A stretch of DNA of 64,000 nucleotides from Thalassotalea litorea (GTDB taxonomy: Bacteria > Pseudomonadota > Gammaproteobacteria > Enterobacterales > Alteromonadaceae): the NCBI RefSeq assembly GCF_005843925.1, contig NZ_VCBC01000005.1, forward strand, positions 62,001 to 126,000, read 5' to 3'. Under the pieces are notes generated by a model. That model was given only the letters and a program-made list of their open reading frames with translations, ran no database searches and was not told where the DNA came from. The translations under genes and the position numbers were made by a program. This document shows positions 52,220 through 62,587 of this stretch, piece after piece. How positions within the stretch are numbered: the first letter of the stretch is position 1; every line of letters begins with the position of its first letter.

Positions 52220-55200
52220 GATGATTGCCCCTCGAAGTCAAAATCTTGTTCGCCGTCAATTAACCGGTCCAGCGCTTCAAGCCAGGATCGAGACAAGCCG
52301 TGATAATACACCCCATATTGCGCGCTGGCTTTGTTAGAGTGACAGTTTGCGCTAGATTCGGTGCTAGATTCGGTGTTAGATTCGGTGCTAGATTCGGTGT
52401 TAGCGGTGACAGTATCAGAGCCGGGTGCAAGGTTCGGTCCCTGTTGCGGATTCAATTTTGCCTGGCCCATCCCGCGCAGATACAGATATACCGCGCCACC
52501 AAAATGACGTTCAAAACAATAATCGTTTACACGCGTTTTCAAGTAACGATGCAGCGCCAGAGAGTAAATTAATGCTTGTAGATCGTAGAAGTTTTCAAAC
52601 ATGTGTTGTTGTAACTTATTGGCTTGATAGTCCGTTAACGAACTCCCCAGGTATGACGATTTGTAATCACACACGTAGTATTTTCCATCATGCTCAAAGA
52701 CTAAATCAATAAATCCATGCATCATTCCTTGAATATCGCCCTTAGTGGGTATTTGCAATTGCACTGGGTTTTCAGGATTTAGCGCCTTGCGAAATCTTGC
52801 CAGATAATCATTAAGCACTCGGGGTTGAATATGATTTACGGGAAAATAAAATTCCAGCTCCTTTAACGTTTGTCGTGACGTTAGAGCGGATAATGAACAT
52901 CTACTTCCGTTAGACAAAATCAATGGTTGTTGTAAGCATTGATCCAGCCAATCACAAATTTGTTGGATTTGTTGTTCACTCTCGCTGATTTTACTGTGCT
53001 GCAAGCGAGTCTCAACCCAGCGCCAGTCAGGTGCCGAAAACTCTATCGTTTCGAGAATATCGTGCAGCAGGTTACCGGTATTTGCGCCTTTAGCAATTTG
53101 ATGAGCAACACTTTGTTGCTCCTGGCCTTGCAACGCAAGATTCGCATCTAACCGGTCAGGATCCGATATCCCATAGTGTCGGTGTCCTCGGGTTAAACCG
53201 GAAAATGAGGTTAGCCACCAGTCTCGTTCAATTCGACCGTTAAATCTTGCTACCTCAAATTCAGCATCAATCGCTTTGCTCTGAAAAAGTTCTATTTCAA
53301 GCAAATCGGCCCCTACCGTTTGATAATTGACGACATCGCCTGCTAACGTCTTGAAGTGTTGCCAGGCTTTGGGGTAATCCGAATGCTGTGCCAACTCTAA
53401 CACATGCCCTAGTGGCGATTGCTGCGAATGTTTGAAATCGGCACTAAACACATAGCATTGTAATTTCGCCCGGGTCAACGCGACATACAATAATCGTTTA
53501 TCTTCGGCATATTGTTCATTGGCCATTGCTAAGGCTAACGATGCATTTTCACCTAAGGCTACATTGATCTGCCCTTGTTCGTTATGAGCAATGAACACGT
53601 CACGACTGCGATTGCCTATTTTAAGTGGATCTTTATGGATACAGGCAAACGGCACGAATACGATAGGATATTCCAAACCTTTTGAACCATGTTGGGTGAC
53701 CACCTGAATTAAATCTGCGTCACTTTCCAATCGCAATTCGGTTTCTACCATTTGTGGATTTTGACATAAATATTCAAATTGGCTGATTAACTGCAGTGGC
53801 TGTCGATGTTGCTGCGATAGTCCTTGCAATACCTCAAACAAATGGATGCTATTGGTCAACACCCGTTCGCGGTTGCCAAAATGTTGTGATTGATATTGAG
53901 CCGGAAAAAAATCGTGCAATAGTTTCATTGCCATTGGCATAAAACCACGCTTTTGCCACACCTGATGCAAATTCTGGAGTTGTTGGACCAATTGTTCCCA
54001 GTGTTTTTCGTCCTGCTGTAGTTCACTAATTTGTGTTGGCGTAAATCCGAAAAAAGGACCCGCTAACGTACCATACAAGCGACGCTCATCTTCGGGTGTA
54101 ATTATGGTTTGCAGCGCATCCACAAGCGCTCGACTAATCGGATGCTGCAATAAATTGGCGCGCTCTGATTTATACACGGCGCTCAGCCCCGACGCTTTTA
54201 AAGCCTGTAACACGTAGCCTGCCTGGCCGCCATCACGAACCAGAATTGCGATATCTCCGGCTTTGACGTTACGTTCCTGGCCGGTATCCGAATCCTCTAT
54301 CACCCCTTCGCTTAGGAGCTTACCCACTTGATTGGCAAGCCATATCGACATCTTTGCGCTAAATTCTTTGCTTAACTGTCCACGGCTCAAATCGTCGTCT
54401 GAGTGTTCAAAATGCACGGCTTGTATTGCCTTGCAAGGATTATCATTGAGTCTCAGGCTTTGTTTACCGGCGTTTACCGAGGCTTTAACCGGTTGGTACT
54501 GAATTGTATAACCAAAAATATCACGGCCTGGCTCGGTCAATTCATTACCATAAAAAAACACATTATAGGCGTGGATCATCGCCGCTGAAGAGCGCCAGTT
54601 GGTATCCATTACCCAGCGAAATGACACTTGCTGTGCAGCTTGCAGATAAGTAAAGATATCGCCGCCACGAAAGCCATAAATTGCCTGTTTCGGATCGCCG
54701 ATCAAATATAACGCAGTTTTGCTGGTATCCGGTTGTGATGGATCAAAGTAGAGACTCGACAGAATATTAAACTGTCCGGGATCGGTATCTTGGAATTCAT
54801 CTACTAACGCCGCTGGGTACTGTTGCCTTAATTGCTCTAATAACGCTTGCCGGTGAGTTCCGCTGACTAGTGCCGATTCAAGGGTACTTATTAAATCATC
54901 AAAGCTTAAAATTTGCTGCTCTGACTTTGCTTGTTTGACTTTGCTGCGGATCTCGCTCAGATGTGGAACGACCATGGTGTACGCTTTGATGCGTTGAATT
55001 TGTTTGGGTAATTCAGTCAATAAGGTTTTCAATTCATACAAGGGTTGAAACGCACGTTGTAATGCCAGCTTCTGCTCTGTTTTATCCTTACTTTTTGGGA
55101 GTCTCGCGGCCCCACAAAACGCAAAATCAATCAAGATCCCACCGAATGTCTCTGCTGTAGTGCAAAGACTAATTGATTGTTGCAACTGCTGTCTTAGTTC

Positions 55201-56034
55201 CGAGAATTCGTCTTCCCGTTGAGATTTTGCCTTACCTGTTTTGCTGTTGACTAAATGCTCAAAAATCAAAGGTTCATTGTTATCCAACGATGTCAGGCAG
55301 GTTTTCATTAGGGCTTGCACAGATTCCAGCTTTTGTTGTTCGCTTTGTACCTGAGGCTCTATATCGCGCCGACATACACCGATAAAAGTCTGATAAAACG
55401 CCTCTGGAGATGGCCAGAATTCAGTCATGGTCAAAAATTGTTGCTGTTCACAAGGTGATGCAGCAAGACGTCGATACAAATCTTCGATGCTATGCAGATA
55501 GTATTCTTGATCATCGGTTTCCATTGCCGCGTTGAAGCTCACCCCACTGGCAAATGCATACTGCGACAGTACTCTTTTACAAAACCCGTGAATGGTAAAA
55601 ATTGCTGCATCATCCAGTTGCAACAGCGCAAGTTTAAGCGCAAGTTTTGCTTTGCCGGCATCGACGTTTTGCCCCAATTGATAGAACAATTGATTGTCTG
55701 GGTCTGCGGTCCATTGGTCCCAGTGACTGTAGGCCTCCCTCAGAAAACCATCGATACGACCACGAATTTCTTCTGTCGCCGCTTTGGTAAACGTCATCAC
55801 CAGAATATTTTCAACATTAAGCTGTTTTTCAAGCAATAAACGCAGGTATATCCGGGTGATATTAAAGGTTTTACCGGTCCCAGCGCTTGCTTCAATCAGA
55901 TGGCTACCGTGCAAGGGAATGCTGCTTGCGTGCAACGGTAAAAATTCAGGCGTAGCGATTGGATGTTGATCCGGGCGTTCAAGGTGATTCACTGAATTTG
56001 ATTGTAAGTCTGTTGGCACCGTATCATTTACCAT
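52216..56034 (-). CDS. recB: Exodeoxyribonuclease V beta subunit
   Basis: 1272 residues. UvrD-like SF1A 3'-5' helicase: Walker A ASAGTGKTFNITRIYLRLL (51-56), VMTFTKAATEEIRGR, ALVDEFQDTDPGQFNIL, YLIGDPKQAIYGFRGGDIFTYL, VTQHGSKGLEYPIVF and LYVALTRAK. C-terminal nuclease domain has the D-Y-K catalytic motif CDYKSSYLG (D1123, K1125). With RecC and RecD it processes DNA ends for RecA loading at Chi sites. Odd point: residues 1213-1228 are a TESS/TESN repeat encoded by four 12-bp units. recC overlaps its start by 11 bases. Confidence 0.95.
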   Translation of the reverse strand: MVNDTVPTDLQSNSVNHLERPDQHPIATPEFLPLHASSIPLHGSHLIEASAGTGKTFNITRIYLRLLLEKQLNVENILVMTFTKAATEEIRGRIDGFLREAYSHWDQWTADPDNQLFYQLGQNVDAGKAKLALKLALLQLDDAAIFTIHGFCKRVLSQYAFASGVSFNAAMETDDQEYYLHSIEDLYRRLAASPCEQQQFLTMTEFWPSPEAFYQTFIGVCRRDIEPQVQSEQQKLESVQALMKTCLTSLDNNEPLIFEHLVNSKTGKAKSQREDEFSELRQQLQQSISLCTTAETFGGILIDFAFCGAARLPKSKDKTEQKLALQRAFQPLYELKTLLTELPKQIQRIKAYTMVVPHLSEIRSKVKQAKSEQQILSFDDLISTLESALVSGTHRQALLEQLRQQYPAALVDEFQDTDPGQFNILSSLYFDPSQPDTSKTALYLIGDPKQAIYGFRGGDIFTYLQAAQQVSFRWVMDTNWRSSAAMIHAYNVFFYGNELTEPGRDIFGYTIQYQPVKASVNAGKQSLRLNDNPCKAIQAVHFEHSDDDLSRGQLSKEFSAKMSIWLANQVGKLLSEGVIEDSDTGQERNVKAGDIAILVRDGGQAGYVLQALKASGLSAVYKSERANLLQHPISRALVDALQTIITPEDERRLYGTLAGPFFGFTPTQISELQQDEKHWEQLVQQLQNLHQVWQKRGFMPMAMKLLHDFFPAQYQSQHFGNRERVLTNSIHLFEVLQGLSQQHRQPLQLISQFEYLCQNPQMVETELRLESDADLIQVVTQHGSKGLEYPIVFVPFACIHKDPLKIGNRSRDVFIAHNEQGQINVALGENASLALAMANEQYAEDKRLLYVALTRAKLQCYVFSADFKHSQQSPLGHVLELAQHSDYPKAWQHFKTLAGDVVNYQTVGADLLEIELFQSKAIDAEFEVARFNGRIERDWWLTSFSGLTRGHRHYGISDPDRLDANLALQGQEQQSVAHQIAKGANTGNLLHDILETIEFSAPDWRWVETRLQHSKISESEQQIQQICDWLDQCLQQPLILSNGSRCSLSALTSRQTLKELEFYFPVNHIQPRVLNDYLARFRKALNPENPVQLQIPTKGDIQGMMHGFIDLVFEHDGKYYVCDYKSSYLGSSLTDYQANKLQQHMFENFYDLQALIYSLALHRYLKTRVNDYCFERHFGGAVYLYLRGMGQAKLNPQQGPNLAPGSDTVTANTESSTESNTESSTESSANCHSNKASAQYGVYYHGLSRSWLEALDRLIDGEQDFDFEGQSS
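52351..52398. repeat. 12-bp tandem repeat inside recB
   Basis: Four in-frame copies of GCTAGATTCGGT (third with a T for C) on the plus strand, encoding Thr-Glu-Ser-Ser/Asn on the minus strand, plus a partial fifth. It lies after the nuclease motif, in a loop that is short in E. coli RecB. Confidence 0.95.
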
Positions 56035-59000
56035 TACTGCTGTCCTTTTTGTCCATCTTGTTGCGAGTATTAGCGCCAGCAGTCCCCGGCGTTAGCGATA
56101 GTTCGTCTTCGCTGAACTTATTGCTTTTTACGCTTAAGCGTTCAAAAAATACTTGATAGGTCTGCCCCAGCGTTGCATTAAGTGTGTCTAAGTCGGGGCA
56201 TTGTGGGAAAAAATATTGCAAATAAGGATCGGTTGCTAAACTTCGGCCAAAGGTTTCTTCATGCCATAAGGTTTCTAAACTTGCCTGTGACAAATAGCCC
56301 GGATGAAATTTGTTTCGCGACCAATAGTTTTTACGAGCAATGGCCATAGAAACCGGAAAAGGTTGTTTTAAAGCCGCTAAAAAACCGCCGACTAAATCCA
56401 TTAATATCTCGAAGGCATCTGGCCAGAATTCTAGCTGGTACTGCTCTATCGTTTTTTTGTTTTCATTAAGGTACATTGCCAACGTTGTAACCTTAGGCAT
56501 TGTCGCATTGGCATCCGTTTTTTGTTTCTCGATGGCATAGGCACAAGCCAGCAAGTGACCAATATAGAACTGACACAGGTCACCCTCATTGGCACTTGAG
56601 CTTTTTGCATACATCAAAGTGAAACCCTGTTGATGTTCAACAAAGTGTTGCATCAAGGTTTTCTGAGCGATCACTTGCCCCGGTTGTTGCTGCTTTGCCT
56701 GCCCTGTCGTTTGGCTTGTCGCCGTTGCGATTGTCTCGCTTGGATCCGTAGACAAGGTCGCAGAAGGTAAAATACTGGCGATAGCAGGCAGAGTAATACG
56801 AATCGGTAACTCCACAGCCGTACCATTGTCATCAATGGCTTGCTGAATACCCTGTACATGGGATGCAAAAAATTCAACCATTGCCCGCCATTCTGTAAGC
56901 TGTGCATAGGTATCACTGCGATCCGGAAAAGACCCGCTAAGAAAATGTCGACGTTGTAATTGATTGATATCAAAGTCTAACTGTTGACTTATGATGGGAT
57001 CCGTCGCGTCTGCGCGTTGTAGCATTAGGCCAAGTACTTGTTGCTTAAAGGAGAATTTTTCCAGGGCATTGACAGTGAAAGGTTCGGTATCTTGTAAAGG
57101 TTCCTGTTGATAAGCGAATGATAAGTTTAATACTCGGCTACCATACAATTTTGCTGGGTGGCGAAGTAACTCAATTAAATCCGCATCATTAATAACTGCA
57201 CTGGCCTGCTCTATCAATTCCCCTTGGTGCGGATATATGGTGTCAACTTGGCTGACATTCTGTATTTGCGCAGGATCCGTTGATAAGTTCAGCCATTTCT
57301 TATCAAAACTCGGCCACAAATTATCAACCGCATAATTTTCATTCGAAAACGCCTGCATTGGAAGCTGTCGAATGTGCTCATCACCTGACAGTTGCCAGCC
57401 AAACCCTGCTGCCAGATAATCCATTAGTTCTCTTAGCACTATTGATGGCTGACGCTCACCATTATTGCGAATATCACGCCCTTGATAGCTCAGATATAAG
57501 TGCTGACGCGCCGAAATCAGAGCCTCAAGAAATAAGTAACGATCATCTTTGTGTAAGGAGCGATCGCCAAGCTTGCTCGGCGTCATTGACATCAGATCAA
57601 AACCGATGGGTTGGCGCTGGCGCGGAAATTGACCATCATTTAACCCCAATATCGCCACCAGTTTAAAGGGAATACTGCGCATTGGTAACATTGAGCAAAA
57701 TGTGATCTGCCCGATCATAAATTGCCGCCCGGGATCTGGCTCAGAGAAATGCGTATTGAGGTATTCGCGAACTGGCCATAATTTAATTTCGCCTTGATGC
57801 TTGGCTTGCTGACAGTGCTCATACAAGCTATCTATCGCCTGACGCACAATTATCAGGCCATTATCTTGGTCTTGTTCATCTTCTTCAAACAAACGCGCCA
57901 GCCAATCCATCAGTAACTGATGCCAATCTTCCGCTGCTCTGGGACGATCAAGCTCACGTTGCAAGGCTTGCAATTGCTCCAAAAATAAAATGAATTTACC
58001 CAGCAGTACACTGTTATCTCCCTCGACCCAAGGAAGGTAGAGATCGTGCTCAGACACTGAGAATTGATCGCTATAGGCAAATCCACGTAATAAACGTTGC
58101 AAACCAAGTTTCCAGGTAAATTGCGCACTGACCTCGTCTGAGCCTATGTGTACACCTTTATGATGTGCATCTAATCCCCAGTGAATACACGCCTGCTGTA
58201 CCCAAAAACTGATAAGTTCTATATCTGCATCATTAAATTTGAAACGTTTTTGTACCGGTTTAAGTTGCAAATAGGAAATTAGCTTAGACACTTCAAAGCG
58301 GCTGTCGGGCAAATTTAATAATTCATTAAATCCATTTACCAGCGGTTCACTGTCTTTACTGACCCGATCCGCGATTGAACAAGGCAAAGGCGGGATATTC
58401 TCACCGATATCTTCCCAGCCGCGCACAAAAACCGCATCGATATACGGGGCGTAGTCCTCTACTTGAGGGCACATTACCAACACATCTTTGGGAGTTAATT
58501 GCGGATCCTGATTAAACTGGTGCAACAGATAATCGTGCAGACCCTGAACCTCCCTTAGCGCACTGTGCGCACTACAAATCACAATACTGTCGTCAAATTG
58601 CGGTTGGTGATTCGTTCCTTCATCAATGCGTCTGTCTTGCAGGGTAAGAATGTCGTCCTGTAGTTGGCTCAACACCGAAGATCCTTTGCGTTCAGACTCA
58701 CCTAGACGCTCATAGACAGGGATTTCGATATGGTCAAATTGTTGTAACTGGCTTAACAAATCTTTGCCCTGCTGACCGAGATTTGCCAACAGTGGATTTA
58801 CCTGCGTGCTTAACTCTTCAACATCTGGCCAACCGGACAGCAATTGCTGAAATTCCTGACGAGCCTGAGACTTTTCCGATTTAATATCTCCCCAGTATTC
58901 GATACAAGGGTTAAGTTGATAAAAATGTACGTCGATATGTTTGCCGATCGCCGCCAAAAACTCCATCCAGATCGGCGCGATGGCATTGAGGCCAAATAAG

Positions 59001-59635
59001 GATATTCTTTGCGGCAAAATGCTTGCCTTACTATCCAGACTGTTAATCGCCTGTTTAATCAAGTGCTGTGGATCATAAGGACTTTGTTGATGCAGTCTTT
59101 GCCATATCACTGCCTGCCATTGGGCAATGCCTTCTGCCGAAGAACTATCCAGCTGAATCGATTGCCCCTGACTCCATGCGTGGATCCATTGTGGGCGATA
59201 GATTAAATATTGCTCATAAATATCGGCGATTTTTCTCGCCAATTGATAACGCCGCAAATCCTGTTGTTGACCCGTTGCCGCTTGCCAATAGTGAGTAAGC
59301 GAATCGCAACGACTGTCGTCAATGATGGCTTCATCCTGCAAAATCGATTCAATTCGCCAGGTAAGCACATCTCTGGAATACGGTGACTGCTCTGGTAACT
59401 GTTCAGAGCATAACGTTCTTAATGTTTGCCAAAAAAACTGCGCCGGTAGGGAAAATCGCGTATTCATACTAATACGATGGGCATGGGCTTGTTGCATGTT
59501 CAGCCAATGCTGCATGCCCTGATTCTGAACCAGAACCAACTCTTCAGTCATTACAGGTAATGGCGATATCTGCTGAACTTTAGCAAACAACAGCAACAAG
59601 TCTTCCATTCGATTGGCGGGATAGAGGTATAACAA
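56024..59635 (-). CDS. recC: Exodeoxyribonuclease V gamma subunit
   Basis: 1203 residues. Chi-scanning subunit of RecBCD. N-terminus LYLYPANRMEDLLLLFAKV and LVLVQNQGMQHWLNMQ, ISLFGLNAIAPIWMEFLAAIGKHIDVHFYQLNPCIEYWGDI and the LPMRSIPFKLVAILGLNDGQFPRQRQPIGFDLM region are typical, as is a C-terminal inactivated nuclease-like domain. First gene of the recC-recB-recD operon. Unlike E. coli, no ptrA lies between recC and recB. Start codon ATG with no better alternative upstream. Confidence 0.95.
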   Translation of the reverse strand: MLYLYPANRMEDLLLLFAKVQQISPLPVMTEELVLVQNQGMQHWLNMQQAHAHRISMNTRFSLPAQFFWQTLRTLCSEQLPEQSPYSRDVLTWRIESILQDEAIIDDSRCDSLTHYWQAATGQQQDLRRYQLARKIADIYEQYLIYRPQWIHAWSQGQSIQLDSSSAEGIAQWQAVIWQRLHQQSPYDPQHLIKQAINSLDSKASILPQRISLFGLNAIAPIWMEFLAAIGKHIDVHFYQLNPCIEYWGDIKSEKSQARQEFQQLLSGWPDVEELSTQVNPLLANLGQQGKDLLSQLQQFDHIEIPVYERLGESERKGSSVLSQLQDDILTLQDRRIDEGTNHQPQFDDSIVICSAHSALREVQGLHDYLLHQFNQDPQLTPKDVLVMCPQVEDYAPYIDAVFVRGWEDIGENIPPLPCSIADRVSKDSEPLVNGFNELLNLPDSRFEVSKLISYLQLKPVQKRFKFNDADIELISFWVQQACIHWGLDAHHKGVHIGSDEVSAQFTWKLGLQRLLRGFAYSDQFSVSEHDLYLPWVEGDNSVLLGKFILFLEQLQALQRELDRPRAAEDWHQLLMDWLARLFEEDEQDQDNGLIIVRQAIDSLYEHCQQAKHQGEIKLWPVREYLNTHFSEPDPGRQFMIGQITFCSMLPMRSIPFKLVAILGLNDGQFPRQRQPIGFDLMSMTPSKLGDRSLHKDDRYLFLEALISARQHLYLSYQGRDIRNNGERQPSIVLRELMDYLAAGFGWQLSGDEHIRQLPMQAFSNENYAVDNLWPSFDKKWLNLSTDPAQIQNVSQVDTIYPHQGELIEQASAVINDADLIELLRHPAKLYGSRVLNLSFAYQQEPLQDTEPFTVNALEKFSFKQQVLGLMLQRADATDPIISQQLDFDINQLQRRHFLSGSFPDRSDTYAQLTEWRAMVEFFASHVQGIQQAIDDNGTAVELPIRITLPAIASILPSATLSTDPSETIATATSQTTGQAKQQQPGQVIAQKTLMQHFVEHQQGFTLMYAKSSSANEGDLCQFYIGHLLACAYAIEKQKTDANATMPKVTTLAMYLNENKKTIEQYQLEFWPDAFEILMDLVGGFLAALKQPFPVSMAIARKNYWSRNKFHPGYLSQASLETLWHEETFGRSLATDPYLQYFFPQCPDLDTLNATLGQTYQVFFERLSVKSNKFSEDELSLTPGTAGANTRNKMDKKDSSNGK

Positions 59636-59913
59636 GGCTAATCCATCAGAAATGTACCAGAAAATCTAGTCTTTGATTTAATCACAAAGCAGGCAGTAAA
59701 GAAATAGAGTCGGGTGAGAAATGGGTTACAGATACTTAGCTCGATTGCGAGTTATTTGCCGGTAAAATGTCCCGCTTAGGCACTCGTTGTTTTGATAAAA
59801 GCAGTAACACACCTAGAACACACCTAGAACACAAGTAACTGCAGTCACTTTATCCACAATAAAACCAATCAGTAAAACAATCGTTAAAGCAATCGTTATC
59901 CAATACCAAATTG
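59636..59913. other. Intergenic region with short tandem repeat
   Basis: 278 bases with no coding signal. Contains two copies of the 11-mer ACACCTAGAAC in tandem (59809-59830) and two near copies of AATCGTTAAAGC at 59879-59897. No function is evident. Confidence 0.5.
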
Positions 59914-60243
59914 CTAGATCACATACTGCAAGGTTTGCTGATAAAAATTCCCCACAACTGGCAATGGTTTTGCTTCCCCTTCACACGCTTGCACTAAGCC
60001 TACCGCCCATAAAACCAAAAGTGGAAAAACAAGTACCCAGCCAACTAACGGTATAAACACCAAGACGACGCCAGTTAAAAAGAGCCCTAGAGATTGGCGC
60101 AGATGAAACGCGCCAAGACGAGTGGGTTTTTGTCCAAACATAATTAACGCAATAATCCAGCCAACTAAGGTAAAATAGGCAATGATAGCCACGTTTTTAC
60201 CATGTTTACTCACCGGTTTTTGTTGAATCACCTGATTTGACAC
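59914..60243 (-). CDS. DUF4870-like small membrane protein
   Basis: 109 residues with three to four hydrophobic segments (about 17-37, 50-70, 72-95) and a Tic20/DUF4870-like pattern: IAYFTLVGWIIALIMFG, RLGAFHLRQSLGLFLTGV (HxRQS), IPLVGWVLVFPLLVLWAVGLVQA. Inner membrane, unknown function. Single gene, divergent from DUF2982. Confidence 0.8.
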   Translation of the reverse strand: MSNQVIQQKPVSKHGKNVAIIAYFTLVGWIIALIMFGQKPTRLGAFHLRQSLGLFLTGVVLVFIPLVGWVLVFPLLVLWAVGLVQACEGEAKPLPVVGNFYQQTLQYVI

Positions 60244-60381
60244 ATCACTTCCTACAGAGTAATAAACAGTTATGGAGCCAATTTCGACCAGAGACGGTCG
60301 ACAAGCTCTGGTACACTATTAACTATGGAAAATTACAGCGAATTTTCAAGATAATTAGACCTAGATTTAAAACAAATTTTT

Positions 60382-61083
60382 ATGGCAAATGCACAAAAAC
60401 CGAAAAATCTATTGATTCGAGCAATGAGTAAGCGCAACGGCCTATTTCTAACCGTATTGGGCATTCTGCTATTTTTATTATTGTTGGTCGTTGCCAGCTT
60501 TTGGTGGGATAGCTTTAAAATTCAACTTATCTTTCTTTTTATGGCCTGTTTCGTGGTGTTTTTCCTTGGCGTTTTAAAGTTAAAAGAGCCTGATTACAGT
60601 TATCAATTGGATGAAGATGGGCTTATACATTTTCATCGTTGCGGTAGCTGGAAAATTTACTGGGATAACATTCAACGAGTCGGTCTGGTAAAACCCGATC
60701 AGGTTACGATGGAACAACGCCTAAGCTATACCGGCGTCAAACTAAAAGACATTCAAGCGCTTGCTGATGGGATATCGCCGCGACTTGCGAATCGGTTATT
60801 ACACGAACAAAAACCTTTACTTATGGTTGCCTTGCGCCATGGACAACTGGATATGCAAGAATCAATCATCAACTTTGATCCTTATCCGCTCAATGGCAAG
60901 CTTTATCGGGGCCCCCTTGGGGCGTTTTTGCACCGTAGTCAGGCGTTACATAAAGCCTATGGCTATCATTTGTTCCTCGCCGATGACACTCTGGATCGCG
61001 ACCCAGATGAATTTATCCAGTTACTCAAACAGACAATTGAGACCCAACAAAAATTAAATGACCAACCCACGACCTCGGTATAG
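60382..61083 (+). CDS. DUF2982 family membrane protein
   Basis: 233 residues. Two hydrophobic segments at about 22-44 and 48-65, then a soluble domain with LKEPDYSYQLDEDGLIHFHRCGSWKIYWDNIQRVGLVKPDQ, typical of DUF2982. The family is found next to sbcB in marine gammaproteobacteria, as here (58 bases upstream). Unknown function. The ATG at 60382 is used; a second ATG at codon 15 is possible. Confidence 0.87.
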   Translation: MANAQKPKNLLIRAMSKRNGLFLTVLGILLFLLLLVVASFWWDSFKIQLIFLFMACFVVFFLGVLKLKEPDYSYQLDEDGLIHFHRCGSWKIYWDNIQRVGLVKPDQVTMEQRLSYTGVKLKDIQALADGISPRLANRLLHEQKPLLMVALRHGQLDMQESIINFDPYPLNGKLYRGPLGAFLHRSQALHKAYGYHLFLADDTLDRDPDEFIQLLKQTIETQQKLNDQPTTSV

Positions 61084-61141
61084 GCAAACCGGTTGTGTGG
61101 GTGTTATCATCAGCCCATAAAAAATAACCGATACGAATTGA

Positions 61142-62572
61142 ATGCAAGCCAATCAACCGACCATTCTCTGGCACGATTATGAAACCTGGGGCGTTTCTCC
61201 GAAATACGATCGCCCATCACAGTTCGCCGCCATACGCACCGATCTTAATTTAAATATCATTGGTGAACCGGAAGTCTTTTACTGTCAGCCGCCTCAGGAT
61301 TACCTGCCGCATCCAGGTGCCGCTTTGGTGACCGGTATCACCCCGCAAAAAGCGCAACGAGAAGGCGTCAATGAGGCTGAATTTGCGCGTCGCATTCAAG
61401 CAATATTCACGGTCCCAAATACGACCGTTGCCGGATACAATTCAATCCGCTTTGATGATGAAGTGTCCCGTTATTTATTTTATCGAAATTTTTACGATGC
61501 CTACGCCCGGGAATGGCAAAACGGAAACAGCCGTTGGGACATTATTGATATGGTGCGACTATGTTATGCCCTGCGCCCCGATGGTATCAACTGGCCTCGC
61601 AATGAACTTGGTAATGTCAGTTTTCGACTTGAGCTGTTAACGCAAGCTAATGGTATCAGTCACGAAGCGGCGCATGATGCCATGAGTGATGTATATGCCA
61701 CGATTGCGATGGCTAAGTTAATCAAAGATAAACACCCTAAGCTTTATGATTTCGTGTTTAATCTTCGTAATAAGCGCGAAGTACAAAAGCTCCTCGAAGT
61801 CTTTGAGATGACCCCTATCGTGCATACCTCTTCGAAAATATCGGCGGAGCACGGTTGCACCAGTTGGTTTGCACCGGTGGAATATCACCCCACCAATAAA
61901 AATGCGGTGATTGCCGTAGATTTAGGCTTTGATGCCAAGCCAATTATTGAATTGGATGCGGAACAATTAAAACAGCGGTTGTATACCAAGCGCTCCGACT
62001 TGGCAGACGATGAGTTACCGGTAGGCATTAAGCTGATCCACATTAACAAATGTCCGATTGTTGCGCCGGCCAAAACGTTAACTCAAGAAGATGCGCAGCG
62101 ATTAGGGATTGATCGTGAAAAATGTCTGAGTAATTGGCGTTTACTGAAACAGCACACCGCTGAAATTCGTGAAAAATTATCATCTGTTTTTGATCAACGT
62201 TACGAAAATAGTAGCGAAGATGCGGAAGTTGCGCTGTATAGCGGAAACTTTTTTAACGACAGCGATAAAGCACAGATGCAGTTAATTCATGAAATGCCGG
62301 TTGAGCAACTCGCGACTTACCCGTTTAAATTTCAAGATCCGAGACTTACCACCCTGCTTTTTCGATTCAGAGCCCGGAATTACCCGCAAACTCTGACGGC
62401 AGACGAACAACAGCAATGGCAACAGTATTGCCAGAATAAGCTTGCAAATGGTGAAAATGGCTTAAGTTACGACGAATACATGTTAACCATTGAAAACCTT
62501 GCCCATGAGCACGAGCAAGACACCCATAAGCTCGCGATCCTCAAAGCCTTGTATCAATACGTAGCAAGTTAA
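61142..62572 (+). CDS. sbcB: Exodeoxyribonuclease I
   Basis: 476 residues, E. coli ExoI length 475. 3'-5' single-strand exonuclease of the DEDDh class, used in mismatch repair and recombination. N-terminal D12 and E14 (WHDYETWGVSP), NSIRFDDEVSRYLFYRN with the third acidic residue, HDAMSDVYATIAMAKLI with the catalytic H and D, and the ExoI-specific SH3-like and C-terminal domains (LSNWRLLKQHTAEI, FPFKFQDPRL-type). Cytosolic. Preceded closely by DUF2982. Confidence 0.95.
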   Translation: MQANQPTILWHDYETWGVSPKYDRPSQFAAIRTDLNLNIIGEPEVFYCQPPQDYLPHPGAALVTGITPQKAQREGVNEAEFARRIQAIFTVPNTTVAGYNSIRFDDEVSRYLFYRNFYDAYAREWQNGNSRWDIIDMVRLCYALRPDGINWPRNELGNVSFRLELLTQANGISHEAAHDAMSDVYATIAMAKLIKDKHPKLYDFVFNLRNKREVQKLLEVFEMTPIVHTSSKISAEHGCTSWFAPVEYHPTNKNAVIAVDLGFDAKPIIELDAEQLKQRLYTKRSDLADDELPVGIKLIHINKCPIVAPAKTLTQEDAQRLGIDREKCLSNWRLLKQHTAEIREKLSSVFDQRYENSSEDAEVALYSGNFFNDSDKAQMQLIHEMPVEQLATYPFKFQDPRLTTLLFRFRARNYPQTLTADEQQQWQQYCQNKLANGENGLSYDEYMLTIENLAHEHEQDTHKLAILKALYQYVAS

Positions 62573-62587
62573 CCACCATAGTATTAA

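Noticed and set aside
52300..52712. Plus-strand frames opposite recB including an Arg-Phe-Gly repeat
   Set aside because: They are the antisense reading of the 12-bp repeat and of recB codons.
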